DNA from: Botryobacter ruber
GTDB taxonomy: Bacteria > Bacteroidota > Bacteroidia > Cytophagales > Hymenobacteraceae
Length of the DNA stretch: 64,000 nt
Direction: 5' to 3'
NCBI RefSeq assembly: GCF_003347595.2
Contig: NZ_QCZK02000061.1
Coordinates: forward strand, 1-64,000
Part shown: in pieces, positions 53,279 through 61,888 of the stretch
Position numbering within the stretch: position 1 is the stretch's first letter
Layout of the letters: the number at the start of each line of letters is the position of its first letter
Program-made: the position numbers and the translations under genes
Notes under the pieces: generated by a model
What the model was told of the DNA's origin: nothing
The model's input: only the letters and a program-made list of their open reading frames with translations
The model's database searches: none

Positions 53279-53418
53279 GCCGGATACTATTCGGCCAGCT
53301 CTTATTTTTAATCGGCACCCGTAGCGCGCAACCAAGTTGGTTTTAAGAAGAATTTTTCCGCCTGAGAACAGGGTTGTTTAACCCGGATTAAAAATTTTTT
53401 AAAAATTTTGAACTAATA

Positions 53419-53450
53419 TTTGTTAGCACCAAAAATGTTTCCTACCTTAG
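53419..53450 (+). promoter_or_regulatory. Bacteroidota-type promoter of a candidate sRNA
   Basis: TTTG at 53419-53422, a 20-base spacer, and TACCTTAG at 53443-53450, one mismatch from TAnnTTTG. No protein gene follows on this strand before the terminator at 53500. Confidence 0.55.
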
Positions 53451-53456
53451 TGTCAG

Positions 53457-53540
53457 GAAGCAGTATAAGTATCTAATTGTGATTTGTTTTGGGTGATTTA
53501 TAAGCCGAGACAGTATATCTGCCTCGGCTTATTTCCTTTT
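53457..53540 (+). ncRNA. Candidate small RNA with terminator hairpin
   Basis: About 84 bases between the promoter just upstream and a strong terminator: a perfect 10-bp stem ATAAGCCGAG/CTCGGCTTAT (53500-53509 with 53523-53532), then TTCCTTTT. It contains no open frame. The terminator cannot serve the tRNA-like RNA, which has its own 220 bp earlier. Identity unknown; the region from 53541 to the next gene end (53727) shows nothing else. Confidence 0.5.
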
Positions 53541-53726
53541 AGGGCGCACCGTTTCTAAAGCCGCTGATCACAGAACAGCCTTCCTCTCTTTCCTGTTAAA
53601 ATTCTGCCACTGCTCATCTCCTGCTCAATACGGGACCGGTTTCCTGCCCGGGGAAGCAGCAAAAAAAAGAGGCAGCCGCTACCGGCTACCTCCCTCGTTA
53701 AATCAAATTCACAATCCGGAGCAGCA

Positions 53727-54593
53727 TCAGAAGGCAAAGCCTACATTAAGTCCCAGGCCTCGTACTCCCAGGAACGGGCCATCCAGGGTTGCCCGTACCC
53801 CATTATCATGTACTTCAGCTTCCACGTACTTTGTACTGCCAATGGTTCCAAGTTCTTCGAGCTGGGTTTTAAGGTCGCGTTTTTCTTCTGCTGTCAGATC
53901 GCTCAGGTCTGCGGTACCTTCAAAATCCCCTTTGGTCAGTTTGCCATAGTGGCCCCCGATTATGTACAGGTCGACAACTACTCTTTCTTTAATCAGCCAT
54001 TGCCAGCCGAGCATCAGTCCTCCCCCATAACCGGCCACTTTGCTCCTGATCGGAATGTTATAATCTTTTCCTTCGTAGGTTTTTTCAACATCAATGTCGT
54101 AGCGCATATCGGTGTAGCGACCGTACAGCGACAGGTACAAACCACGCGCGCCCGGTTTCCTGCCGCTATAAAAACGGACCTCACCGGTGAAGGCTTTGTT
54201 TGATGTCCTGAAATTATCCAGGTTATTCCGGATATCCGTATCCACATCCAGGTTCTCTACCAGTTGCTTTGTTAAGGCCATCGAACCGACTACCGTTTTG
54301 GGCATAAACCGGTATCCTGCCACAACAGAAAATTTTCGGGCAAACGAGCGCTCATAACTCAGGCTGTAATTGTTGAGCAGCAGCGACGAAAGGTTTATCT
54401 TGAAATTATTTTTCGGATAAGTATAAAGGGGTCTGGGAATAAAGCCCGGATCCTGTCGCAATGCCGTATAAACAGCCGGATGAGCTGCTACGGAAGCGGA
54501 GTCTGGCGCTGCTGTACCGGTTCCGGCAGTAGCTGTTCCGGCTGAAACAAGAGCCCAGACAAGTAATAAACTGAGTGTAGAAAGTTTTTTCAT
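53727..54593 (-). CDS. DUF3575-like outer-membrane barrel protein
   Basis: A 288-residue protein with a signal peptide (1-23, ending TATAG region), an Ala/Thr/Ser linker to about 43, and then alternating amphipathic strands typical of a small beta-barrel ending in Phe (NVGFAF). The pattern (INLSSLLLNNYSLSYERSF, then GYRFMPK) matches DUF3575 proteins of Bacteroidota, function unknown. Transcribed alone. Confidence 0.78.
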   Translation of the reverse strand: MKKLSTLSLLLVWALVSAGTATAGTGTAAPDSASVAAHPAVYTALRQDPGFIPRPLYTYPKNNFKINLSSLLLNNYSLSYERSFARKFSVVAGYRFMPKTVVGSMALTKQLVENLDVDTDIRNNLDNFRTSNKAFTGEVRFYSGRKPGARGLYLSLYGRYTDMRYDIDVEKTYEGKDYNIPIRSKVAGYGGGLMLGWQWLIKERVVVDLYIIGGHYGKLTKGDFEGTADLSDLTAEEKRDLKTQLEELGTIGSTKYVEAEVHDNGVRATLDGPFLGVRGLGLNVGFAF

Positions 54594-54733
54594 AGTTTTT
54601 TCTGCAAATATCGTCCTTTTACGCAGGTATTGAAAAAGCCGTTCCGGGTAATTTATAAGTAAACGCTATAAAATAACACGTAAAGTTGTTTTTATAGCAG
54701 GTAAAAGCCTGAAATCTGCCGCTGCACCCTGAC

Positions 54734-55369
54734 TTACTGCAACAGCTGCTTTGCCACCGGAAGTGCCAGCTTTGCCCACTCCAGGTGCATTTTTCCGGAG
54801 TAATGCAGGCCATCGTCCGCCAGGTAAACCGGTTCTGCAGCAGCTTTCCGGGTTAAGGGCGTGATGTAAATAAAAGCTGCTCCTGCCTTTTCCGTTTCTG
54901 CCTTTGCTACGGCATTAAATGCATCTATTTCTGCTGCAATGCGCGGGCGATCGCGGTCCTGTGCAAACGGCGTAACACCCCAATCCGGGACAGACAGCAC
55001 CAGGACATGCGCCGGTTGGTTGCCGGCAAACTGTATGGCCGTCTGCAGTAAGTTGCTGAACTCTTCCCGGTAATTTTCCAGGCTGAGCCCGCGGTACTGG
55101 TTGTTTACGCCTATCAGCAACGACACCAGGTCGAACTGCCCCGACAGGTTGGCCGCAGCCACAGCATTTGCCAGTTCGCCTGTGGTCCAGCCGGTGCGGG
55201 CAATGGTTACCGGGTCGGCAACAGCCAGCCCCTGCCCCCGCAGCAGCCTAGCCAGCTGCATCCCCCATTGGTCGTTTTCGGGTACACCTTCGCCAATGGT
55301 ATAGGAATCGCCGAGGGCCAGGTAGGTGTATTGGTGCGCCGGTTGGTTGGCAGCAGTGGGTGTGGTCAT
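54734..55369 (-). CDS. SGNH/GDSL hydrolase
   Basis: A 211-residue SGNH-fold esterase or lipase. Block I is ALGDSYTIGEG with nucleophile S22; block III GVNNQYRG has the oxyanion Asn at about 89; block V is DDGLHYS with D186 and H189. No signal peptide at ATG 55369; the upstream frame carries no start codon. Substrate unknown. Stands alone. Confidence 0.88.
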   Translation of the reverse strand: MTTPTAANQPAHQYTYLALGDSYTIGEGVPENDQWGMQLARLLRGQGLAVADPVTIARTGWTTGELANAVAAANLSGQFDLVSLLIGVNNQYRGLSLENYREEFSNLLQTAIQFAGNQPAHVLVLSVPDWGVTPFAQDRDRPRIAAEIDAFNAVAKAETEKAGAAFIYITPLTRKAAAEPVYLADDGLHYSGKMHLEWAKLALPVAKQLLQ

Positions 55370-55537
55370 AGGTGCAGAACAAAAAAACGGATGTCAAAAG
55401 TATAAATATTCCCGCTAAACAACGTTGATAAGTAACCTTCTGCTGCTGCTTTTTTCGTACTGCAGAATATTTAATACCTTACAGGCTGTTGTTGCTTGTC
55501 GTAAAACAAGACGCTATTCCCTGGCTACTGCTACATC

Positions 55538-57193
55538 ATGATCAGAAAAATTAAAAATTTGCTTTGTTTGCTGGCCGTTTTGCTGGCTGCTCCTGCCACC
55601 ATAGCCACTGCACAGGAGAAAGCCTTTACGCGGCAGGATACCTTGCGCGGCTCCATTACGCCGGAGCGGGCCTGGTGGGACCTGACCTATTACCACCTCG
55701 ACATCCGGGTGAATCCTGCCGACAGCACGATCCGGGGCATGAACACGGTGCAGTATAAAGTGCTGGAGCCCCAACAGCGCATGCAGATAGACCTGCAGCC
55801 GCCCATGAAAATCGAAAAGGTAGAGCAGCACGGGAAGCCCCTGGAGTTCAAACGCGATGGGAGCGTGTACTACATTCAGCTGGCAGAAAAGCAGCAGCCC
55901 GGAGCTGTAAACCAGCTGCACATCTACTATGGCGGCAAACCGCGTGTAAGCCCGCGGCCACCCTGGAGCGGCGGCCTGACCTGGGCCCGCGATGCCAACG
56001 GAAATCCCTTTGTGGCCACCACCGACCAGAAAGATGGCGCCAGCCTGTGGTGGCCCTGCAAAGACCACATGTACGACGAGCCCGACAGCATGCAGATCAG
56101 CGTAACGGCGCCCGCCGGTTTAACCGCTGTTTCCAACGGCCGGCTGCTTGGCACCGAAACGAATACCGACAGCACCAGAACCTTCCGCTGGTTTGTTTCC
56201 AACCCGATAAACAATTACGGCGTGAACGTAAACCTGGGCGACTATGTGCATTTTTCGGAAATTTACCAGGGCGAAAAAGGGCCGCTGGACTGCAGCTATT
56301 ACGTGCTCCGCTACAACCTGGGCAAAGCCAAACGGCAGTTCCGCGACGTGCCCCGCATGCTGAAAGCATTTGAGCACTGGTTTGGCCCGTATCCTTTTTA
56401 TGAGGACAGCTACAAACTGGTGGAAGTGCCTTACCTGGGTATGGAGCACCAGAGTTCGGTGACCTACGGCAACAACTACATGAACGGCTACCTGGGCCAC
56501 GACCTGAGCGGCACGGGCTACGGGATGGAGTTTGATTACATCATCATTCATGAATCCGGGCACGAGTGGTTTGCCAACAACATCACCTACCAGGATATTG
56601 CCGACATGTGGATACACGAAAGCTTTACCACCTACTCCGAAAGCCTTTTCCTGGATTACCACTACGGCAAAGATGCCGCCAGTGCCTATGTAATCGGGTT
56701 GCGCGGCAACATCCGGAACGATGCGCCCATTATCGGCCAGTACAATGTAAACCACAGCGGCTCGGACGATATGTATCCTAAAGGCGCTAACATGCTGCAC
56801 ACCCTGCGCCAGGTCGTGAACGACGACAAGAAGTGGCGCAGCATCCTGCGGGGGCTCAACAAAGATTTCTACCACCAGACCGTTACCTCAAAACAAATAG
56901 AAGATTACCTGAGCCGGCACACCAACCGCGACCTGGGCCCGTTTTTTAACCAGTACCTTCGCGACACCCGCATTCCGAAGCTCGAATACCAACTGAACGG
57001 CACTACCTTAAAATACCGCTGGGCGAAAACAGTATCCGGTTTTAACATGCCGGTGCGCGTGTTCCTGGATGGAAAAGAAAAATGGCTCGAGCCCACCGGG
57101 AACTGGCAGGAACTGAAAGGCCTGAAGAAAAATACATCGATCAAGGTAGATCCCAATTTCTACATCGAATCGGCAGCCGTGTCGGCTTCGTAG
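55538..57193 (+). CDS. M1-family zinc aminopeptidase, exported
   Basis: A 551-residue metallopeptidase of the M1 (gluzincin) family. The zinc site is HESGH (338-342) with E361 in WIHESF; GMEHQSS (301-307) replaces the GAMEN exopeptidase loop, so specificity may differ. The signal peptide is 1-25 with cleavage likely at ATA|Q; its second half (AAPATIATA) is encoded by a copy of the dispersed repeat. It is shorter than full M1 enzymes and lacks the ERAP1-like C-terminal domain. Periplasmic or secreted. Confidence 0.9.
   Translation: MIRKIKNLLCLLAVLLAAPATIATAQEKAFTRQDTLRGSITPERAWWDLTYYHLDIRVNPADSTIRGMNTVQYKVLEPQQRMQIDLQPPMKIEKVEQHGKPLEFKRDGSVYYIQLAEKQQPGAVNQLHIYYGGKPRVSPRPPWSGGLTWARDANGNPFVATTDQKDGASLWWPCKDHMYDEPDSMQISVTAPAGLTAVSNGRLLGTETNTDSTRTFRWFVSNPINNYGVNVNLGDYVHFSEIYQGEKGPLDCSYYVLRYNLGKAKRQFRDVPRMLKAFEHWFGPYPFYEDSYKLVEVPYLGMEHQSSVTYGNNYMNGYLGHDLSGTGYGMEFDYIIIHESGHEWFANNITYQDIADMWIHESFTTYSESLFLDYHYGKDAASAYVIGLRGNIRNDAPIIGQYNVNHSGSDDMYPKGANMLHTLRQVVNDDKKWRSILRGLNKDFYHQTVTSKQIEDYLSRHTNRDLGPFFNQYLRDTRIPKLEYQLNGTTLKYRWAKTVSGFNMPVRVFLDGKEKWLEPTGNWQELKGLKKNTSIKVDPNFYIESAAVSAS
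55585..55616 (+). repeat. Dispersed repeat forming part of the M1 peptidase signal peptide
   Basis: CTCCTGCCACCATAGCCACT is a clean copy of the core lying in frame at about codons 17-25, so the repeat encodes the C-terminal part of the signal peptide including the likely cleavage site. Confidence 0.8.
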
Positions 57194-57217
57194 GTTGCCT
57201 GCATATCCTGCCACAAA

Positions 57218-57309
57218 GCAGCAGAGGCTATGGTGGCTGGTGCAGCAACCCAAAAACAGGCAGCAATATGTTACTGCACCTGCCACCACAGCCACCGCTG
57301 CTCCTGCTT
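57218..57309. repeat. Dispersed palindromic repeat, two-arm copy
   Basis: Arms 57219-57247 and 57271-57302 hold the core in opposite orientation around a 23-base loop. It separates the M1 peptidase gene from the outer-membrane protein gene. Confidence 0.82.
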
Positions 57310-57409
57310 CAGCTAAATCGTGCTAAATTTTACCCTTTCAGGCTACACTTATCTTTCTGATTCACGTTTATACAGGAATCACACAACTGCTGCAGAAGCA
57401 ACACATGAG

Positions 57410-58156
57410 TTGATCAGAAAGATAACAATAATTAGCTGTATTGCAGGCCTGCTTTGCCTTGTCCAGATTTCGGTTCAGGGGCAGGACAGTACCGCTACTA
57501 CCCAAGCCACTTCTTCCAGCACAGGTTTTCTGGATTTTAACGGCTACTACGATACGCGGGAATTCAGCGTTTATACGCTGAACATTTTTTCGCAGCTGCC
57601 CAAAAGATTCGAATACTTCTCGCTCACCAACTTTCAAGGAGATAAAAAAACAGCAGACCTCGACAACTTCTACACCGAGCAGAATGTCCGCTGGAAACCT
57701 GTACCGAAAATCCCCATCGATTTAACGGCGCAATGGATCATACGCAGCGGCACCGGCAACGACAATGCCTTTCTCGGAATACTCTGGAAACCCGGCGATA
57801 TGGCTGCACTGGCCCCTGTCTTTAAAAGCATTAACCTGTATTATTTTGCCAACCTGCACATCGTGCGGCTGAGCGAGCACACCGGCGTTAAGTTTTTCAG
57901 GCAGCTGGAGCATGTTTACAAGCTTAACATTCTGCCCAAGCTACTGGACAACCGCGTGTACATCGGCGGGTTTGCCGACCAGAACGTCGAGTATCACGAC
58001 AACGGGAAAGTTTCCTTTAACTGGGTAACAGAACACCAGCTTGGGGTAATGGTACTGAAACAGTTTTATGTAGTGGTGGAATACAGGATAAACGAGTTTT
58101 CGCCAACCGAGAAATCAGGTGTGGGCTACGGGCTGCAGTATGTGATTAACTACTGA
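57410..58156 (+). CDS. Putative outer-membrane channel protein
   Basis: Start chosen at TTG 57410, giving a clear signal peptide (IRKITIISCIAGLLCLVQISVQG); ATG 57320 would add 30 unlikely residues. The mature part of about 225 residues is made of alternating aromatic strands ending in Tyr (YGLQYVINY), a barrel of about 10-12 strands. It resembles Tsx-like nucleoside channels in layout (FNGYYDTREFSVYTLNIFSQ), but I cannot assign a family. It ends 6 bp from the convergent channel-fusion gene. Confidence 0.65.
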   Translation: MIRKITIISCIAGLLCLVQISVQGQDSTATTQATSSSTGFLDFNGYYDTREFSVYTLNIFSQLPKRFEYFSLTNFQGDKKTADLDNFYTEQNVRWKPVPKIPIDLTAQWIIRSGTGNDNAFLGILWKPGDMAALAPVFKSINLYYFANLHIVRLSEHTGVKFFRQLEHVYKLNILPKLLDNRVYIGGFADQNVEYHDNGKVSFNWVTEHQLGVMVLKQFYVVVEYRINEFSPTEKSGVGYGLQYVINY

Positions 58157-58162
58157 GCTATT

Positions 58163-60319
58163 TTAAGAAGAAGCGACAAACATGGTGAACACCATCAGGA
58201 TAATCGGGAAAACATACAACTGGTAAAACCGCGCTATTTCGTTTTCGGTATCATGCTTCTCCCTTCTTACATATCGTAAAATGGAAGTTCCGATCAACGA
58301 GGTAATCATCAGGTAAGTAAAAACAAAAATTTTGTCGGAGACGGTGGCATGTTCCAGTTCCGGCTTGTAGGTAGAGAGGTTTAAGGCGATGGATGCGAGC
58401 AGCGCTGTAACCTGTATGGCCCCGATGGTTTCGAACCTGTAAAACGGGATGTAGACCGAGAAATAGGTAACCATCAGGATAACGAGCAACGGAATCAGTA
58501 TCTTGAGAAAAAAATCGATACGGGCTCTTTTCAAAATAAAAATATAGCTGAACTTGTAAACCGGCAGTGTCTGCTTTAATTCTTCCAGCGGGTTTATAAA
58601 ACTGATAATATCGTGATTAAAGCCCACAAAATGGTCTGTTAACTCCCATCCGCCAGACTCAAAAACAGTATCGCGCAGCTCACCTATAGGCGGCTGAATC
58701 ATAAAGGGTTGCAAGGCACTGCGCGGCTGAAACGAGATCACGAACTTCTGCTTGTCAAAAGGATATTCGTGCAGGTCGGGTTTAAAAATAAACATGCCCG
58801 ATACTTTGTACAGGCTGTTGTACATGGGCACTTCACCGTATACTTTCCTTTCTCTTATCAGGCTGATATCGATTAACGAAGTATGGTCTGTTTCGCTGCG
58901 GGCGGCATTTGTAAAATCGACATCGTCGATGGAGAAAGGTGTGCTTGTAAAAATCTCAAAAAAGAAATCGGCATGAAATGTTCCGTCATTATCGCTGATC
59001 CGGTCTATTCTTACCAAATCCATGTGCGTGTAAAGCACCGGTGCCGCTTTAAGCGAATCGTCCAGAAACACCAGCTGTTCGGGGGTTAAAATATGGTGCG
59101 GCAGGTTTTTAGGTTTCCAGGCAATAAACATATCCTGGGCGCCCGATTTGTTTTTGGTAAAATACCAGTCGGCATACCAGCCTCTGAAAATCTGTTCGCC
59201 GCCAATGTACCGGTGCAAGCCCTTTACGATTTTCGCCCGGATGTCAGGCGTTGGGCCAACCGGTGCAGCGTTGGCAGCCTCGGCAATCATACCGATAGCA
59301 TCGGCAAAACGAGCGCCAAACGACAACTGGAATTCCAGCTCCTGCGTGTACTTCATATTATTACCCAACGACAACAGGACTTCCTGGAGCCGTAAATTCA
59401 GCGTTCCGGAAACGCCTGCAATATTCACATCATACAGCTCTCCTACATCCTGCCCTTCGGCCCTTGCCTGGGCCACCACAAACCCGGCATCGCCAAGTCC
59501 CACAAAAACAGGCACATCCAGCCCCGCTTTCCGCAACCCCAAAATAATGGTCTTCGCAATACCCGATTCTATCGACACGAGCATAAAATCAGTACCTGCT
59601 GCTTTTAGTTCTTTTACAATAGCGCTAAACTCTGCATCCGTATACTGGTGGTCTATCGGGAAATGATACTGCCCCACCACCGAAAAAGCAGAATCCTCTT
59701 CCGCCAGATCCGTCATCTGCTCCAGGTTGGCAAGCGAGAACAAATCACCTTCCTTGCCAATATAGCCCGCTCTTTTAAAATGGCCTTTCAGTATAAATTT
59801 CAGCGCTCCTCCCTGCTCGATAATGCCGTTTTCAGCTGTAAACATACTCGGGTAATCATCAAAAAGAGAGGTTAAGGCATACTCGCCAATAAACGGAACT
59901 TTGGCAGGACCAATCAATGCTGAAATGGCATACGCCCTCGAGGAGCTCCAGCAGCCAACGTACCCAATCAGGTGCTCGTCATCAATCGTTTCTTTTACCT
60001 TCTGGTAAGCCACCTCGCTGTTGCTTTTATCGTCGAGGTACTGCACCCGGAGTTCTCTTCCCATCACGCCGCCGGCCAGGTTTATCTGCTCCAGCCTTTT
60101 CCCGATGATCAGCTGCGCCATCCCAAAATCCTCTTCACTTAACTCAACCGTGTTCAGAATTACGCCAATGGTATAGTAGTCTTTGAATGTGGTAATGGAA
60201 AAAATTTTATGCCTGAACAGGTAGGTCGCCATTAAAATAATCACGATTAACAGCATCAGGCTCCCTTTGTAAAGCGCAGATTTTGATCGCCATAATTTTA
60301 GAAGTTGCTTGAGTTGCAT
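58163..60319 (-). CDS. Periplasmic-binding protein fused to a pentameric ligand-gated ion channel
   Basis: A 718-residue inner-membrane protein. A signal-anchor helix (19-35) leads to a type-1 periplasmic-binding domain (about 48-405, related to branched-chain amino-acid/amide receptors: YTIGVILNTVELSEEDFGMA, AGGVMGRELRV, YVGCWSS). Then comes a beta-sandwich (about 428-600) with YPFDKQ (519-524), the Pro-loop motif of Cys-loop-type receptors, and four membrane helices: M1 602-622 with P610, M2 631-648, M3 663-683, M4 698-716. There is no Cys pair in the loop, as in other bacterial channels. The layout implies a pentameric channel gated by a ligand bound by the periplasmic domain. Ligand and ion are unknown. 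Transcribed downstream of an esterase gene (41-bp gap). Confidence 0.88.
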   Translation of the reverse strand: MQLKQLLKLWRSKSALYKGSLMLLIVIILMATYLFRHKIFSITTFKDYYTIGVILNTVELSEEDFGMAQLIIGKRLEQINLAGGVMGRELRVQYLDDKSNSEVAYQKVKETIDDEHLIGYVGCWSSSRAYAISALIGPAKVPFIGEYALTSLFDDYPSMFTAENGIIEQGGALKFILKGHFKRAGYIGKEGDLFSLANLEQMTDLAEEDSAFSVVGQYHFPIDHQYTDAEFSAIVKELKAAGTDFMLVSIESGIAKTIILGLRKAGLDVPVFVGLGDAGFVVAQARAEGQDVGELYDVNIAGVSGTLNLRLQEVLLSLGNNMKYTQELEFQLSFGARFADAIGMIAEAANAAPVGPTPDIRAKIVKGLHRYIGGEQIFRGWYADWYFTKNKSGAQDMFIAWKPKNLPHHILTPEQLVFLDDSLKAAPVLYTHMDLVRIDRISDNDGTFHADFFFEIFTSTPFSIDDVDFTNAARSETDHTSLIDISLIRERKVYGEVPMYNSLYKVSGMFIFKPDLHEYPFDKQKFVISFQPRSALQPFMIQPPIGELRDTVFESGGWELTDHFVGFNHDIISFINPLEELKQTLPVYKFSYIFILKRARIDFFLKILIPLLVILMVTYFSVYIPFYRFETIGAIQVTALLASIALNLSTYKPELEHATVSDKIFVFTYLMITSLIGTSILRYVRREKHDTENEIARFYQLYVFPIILMVFTMFVASS

Positions 60320-60360
60320 AGGCGGTTAGCGAGTAGTTGTAGTAAATGTCAGGCTGCCGG

Positions 60361-61410
60361 TTATTCAAACTTCAGATATGTTTCAAAAAATGGAAGCATG
60401 TCGTTGTAGGCCCTGCCGTCCGGGGTCCATAGTTTGTTTACGTGGTCGCCGATATATTCTTCTGCATAATGGCTGATGCCATAGGCTTCCAGTTCCTGGC
60501 TAAATTGCAAGCTGGTAACCGGAATGTGTGGAAAAGGATCATTTCGGCCCCAGTCCAGTTTTAGGGCGTTCAGTCCTTTTAGCTCCTTCACATGGCTGCT
60601 CACCATCCGGGTAGGCGACTGCTTTTCCCACTTTGCCAGCACATCGTAATTTACCACTTTCCTGTCGCCTTCGTAGCTCACCGGCAGGTCGCAGTAGAAG
60701 GGCGGTTTTTGAGGGTTTGGTGAATAAACACGTCCCATAGCTATGTAAGCAGTAGCCGCCATGTTTTCCAGTATCTCCTCCCGTGTTTTTGCCGTGCTAA
60801 TCATTTTGAATGCTGAATTATCAATGGTGTATTCTTTCCCCCAATCCAGTTTCGCAGGACTCATGGCATAAACAGCCCCAAATACATCAGGGTACTGCAT
60901 CACCAGTTTCAGGGCGCCATAGCCTCCCATGGAGTGGCCGGCCAGCCCGCGGCTGTTTTTATCCGGAATGGTCCGGTAATTCTTATCGATAAAGGTCACC
61001 ACTTCGCGTGCCGTAAAATCGGCCCAGTTACCGGTGAGGCTGGAGTTGGTAAAATAGCTGCCTCTGTAAAGTGTATGATGATCTGGCATGACCACAACAG
61101 TTTCCCGGATTTTTCCCGCGGCAATAGCCTTATCCAGTAACTGGTCCAGGTGGTCCTGTGCAATAAGCAGGCTGTCGTTCCAGGCAAACCCGTGCAGGTA
61201 GTAAATAACAGGATAGCGTTTGTTGCCTTCGTTATAACCCGGTGGCAGGTAAACGGTTATGCTGCGCACAGGATTTTCACCGCCACGGTTACCCTGGAGA
61301 GCTTTTGCCAGCAGTTTTTCAACCCGCACCTGTCCTTTACTGTAATCCTGGGCATGGCAGAAGAGTACCTGAAAAAAAAGGAAAATGCACAGCAGAACTT
61401 CTCGTTTCAT
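60361..61410 (-). CDS. Exported esterase (alpha/beta hydrolase, esterase D family)
   Basis: A 349-residue hydrolase with a signal peptide (1-20, ending CHA|Q). The fold is that of feruloyl/acyl esterases: YPVIYYLHGFAWND, nucleophile S160 in GHSMGGYGA, and a late His in GDHVNKLW. Substrate unknown; relatives cut acetyl or feruloyl groups from polysaccharides or siderophore esters. It lies directly upstream of the ligand-gated channel gene on the same strand, so its product might supply the channel's ligand; that is speculation. Confidence 0.85.
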   Translation of the reverse strand: MKREVLLCIFLFFQVLFCHAQDYSKGQVRVEKLLAKALQGNRGGENPVRSITVYLPPGYNEGNKRYPVIYYLHGFAWNDSLLIAQDHLDQLLDKAIAAGKIRETVVVMPDHHTLYRGSYFTNSSLTGNWADFTAREVVTFIDKNYRTIPDKNSRGLAGHSMGGYGALKLVMQYPDVFGAVYAMSPAKLDWGKEYTIDNSAFKMISTAKTREEILENMAATAYIAMGRVYSPNPQKPPFYCDLPVSYEGDRKVVNYDVLAKWEKQSPTRMVSSHVKELKGLNALKLDWGRNDPFPHIPVTSLQFSQELEAYGISHYAEEYIGDHVNKLWTPDGRAYNDMLPFFETYLKFE

Positions 61411-61888
61411 ACTATAGTTAATAATGACTGTTCAGCCTCATTTGCAAATAGACAAAGCCTGCTCTTCTCTCCAGAAACCTTACCATCATCGGCCTATAAC
61501 CGATGTTATAACGTCACTTTGCAGCTGCTCTATAATCCTGGGCGCCTGGTGTTAGCACACCGCATGCCATTAAAAGCCTTTAGCCCCTCTTATCCTAACA
61601 CGTTCAGCCAGAGGCAGCATATCGTTACTTTTACAGGCTAACGTCAACTTTGCCAGCAGCGTTTTATTCCTATTGCATCTCCTGTTGCAGCGCATCCGGG
61701 AGGTACGGTTTCATGCAGAAAATATCACCTACACGAAGCTGGTGCATCAAGGTCGGGCTGCTTCATAAAAATAAAATGTTCTGCACCTGCCACCATTGCC
61801 GCTGCTGCTCAATTCCGGACCATAACTCAAACAGAAAAAGGACTGTATACTCTTTTAACAGCAGCTTCGCTACAAAAAACAGCACGAT
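61411..61888. other. Gene-free region with one repeat arm
   Basis: About 480 bp between the divergent esterase and Gfo/Idh genes. It has a single dispersed-repeat arm at 61779-61810 and a small hairpin (ATCGG/CCGAT near 61492). No gene is convincing. It probably contains both promoters, which I cannot place. Confidence 0.5.
61779..61810 (+). repeat. Dispersed repeat, single arm
   Basis: Core copy CTGCCACCATTGCCGCTGC, about 80 bp before the Gfo/Idh gene, without a second arm. Confidence 0.75.

Noticed and set aside
55370..55393. Lipoprotein signal ahead of the SGNH hydrolase
   Set aside because: Upstream codons read FFCSAP, a lipobox-like trace, but a stop follows and no start codon is available in frame.
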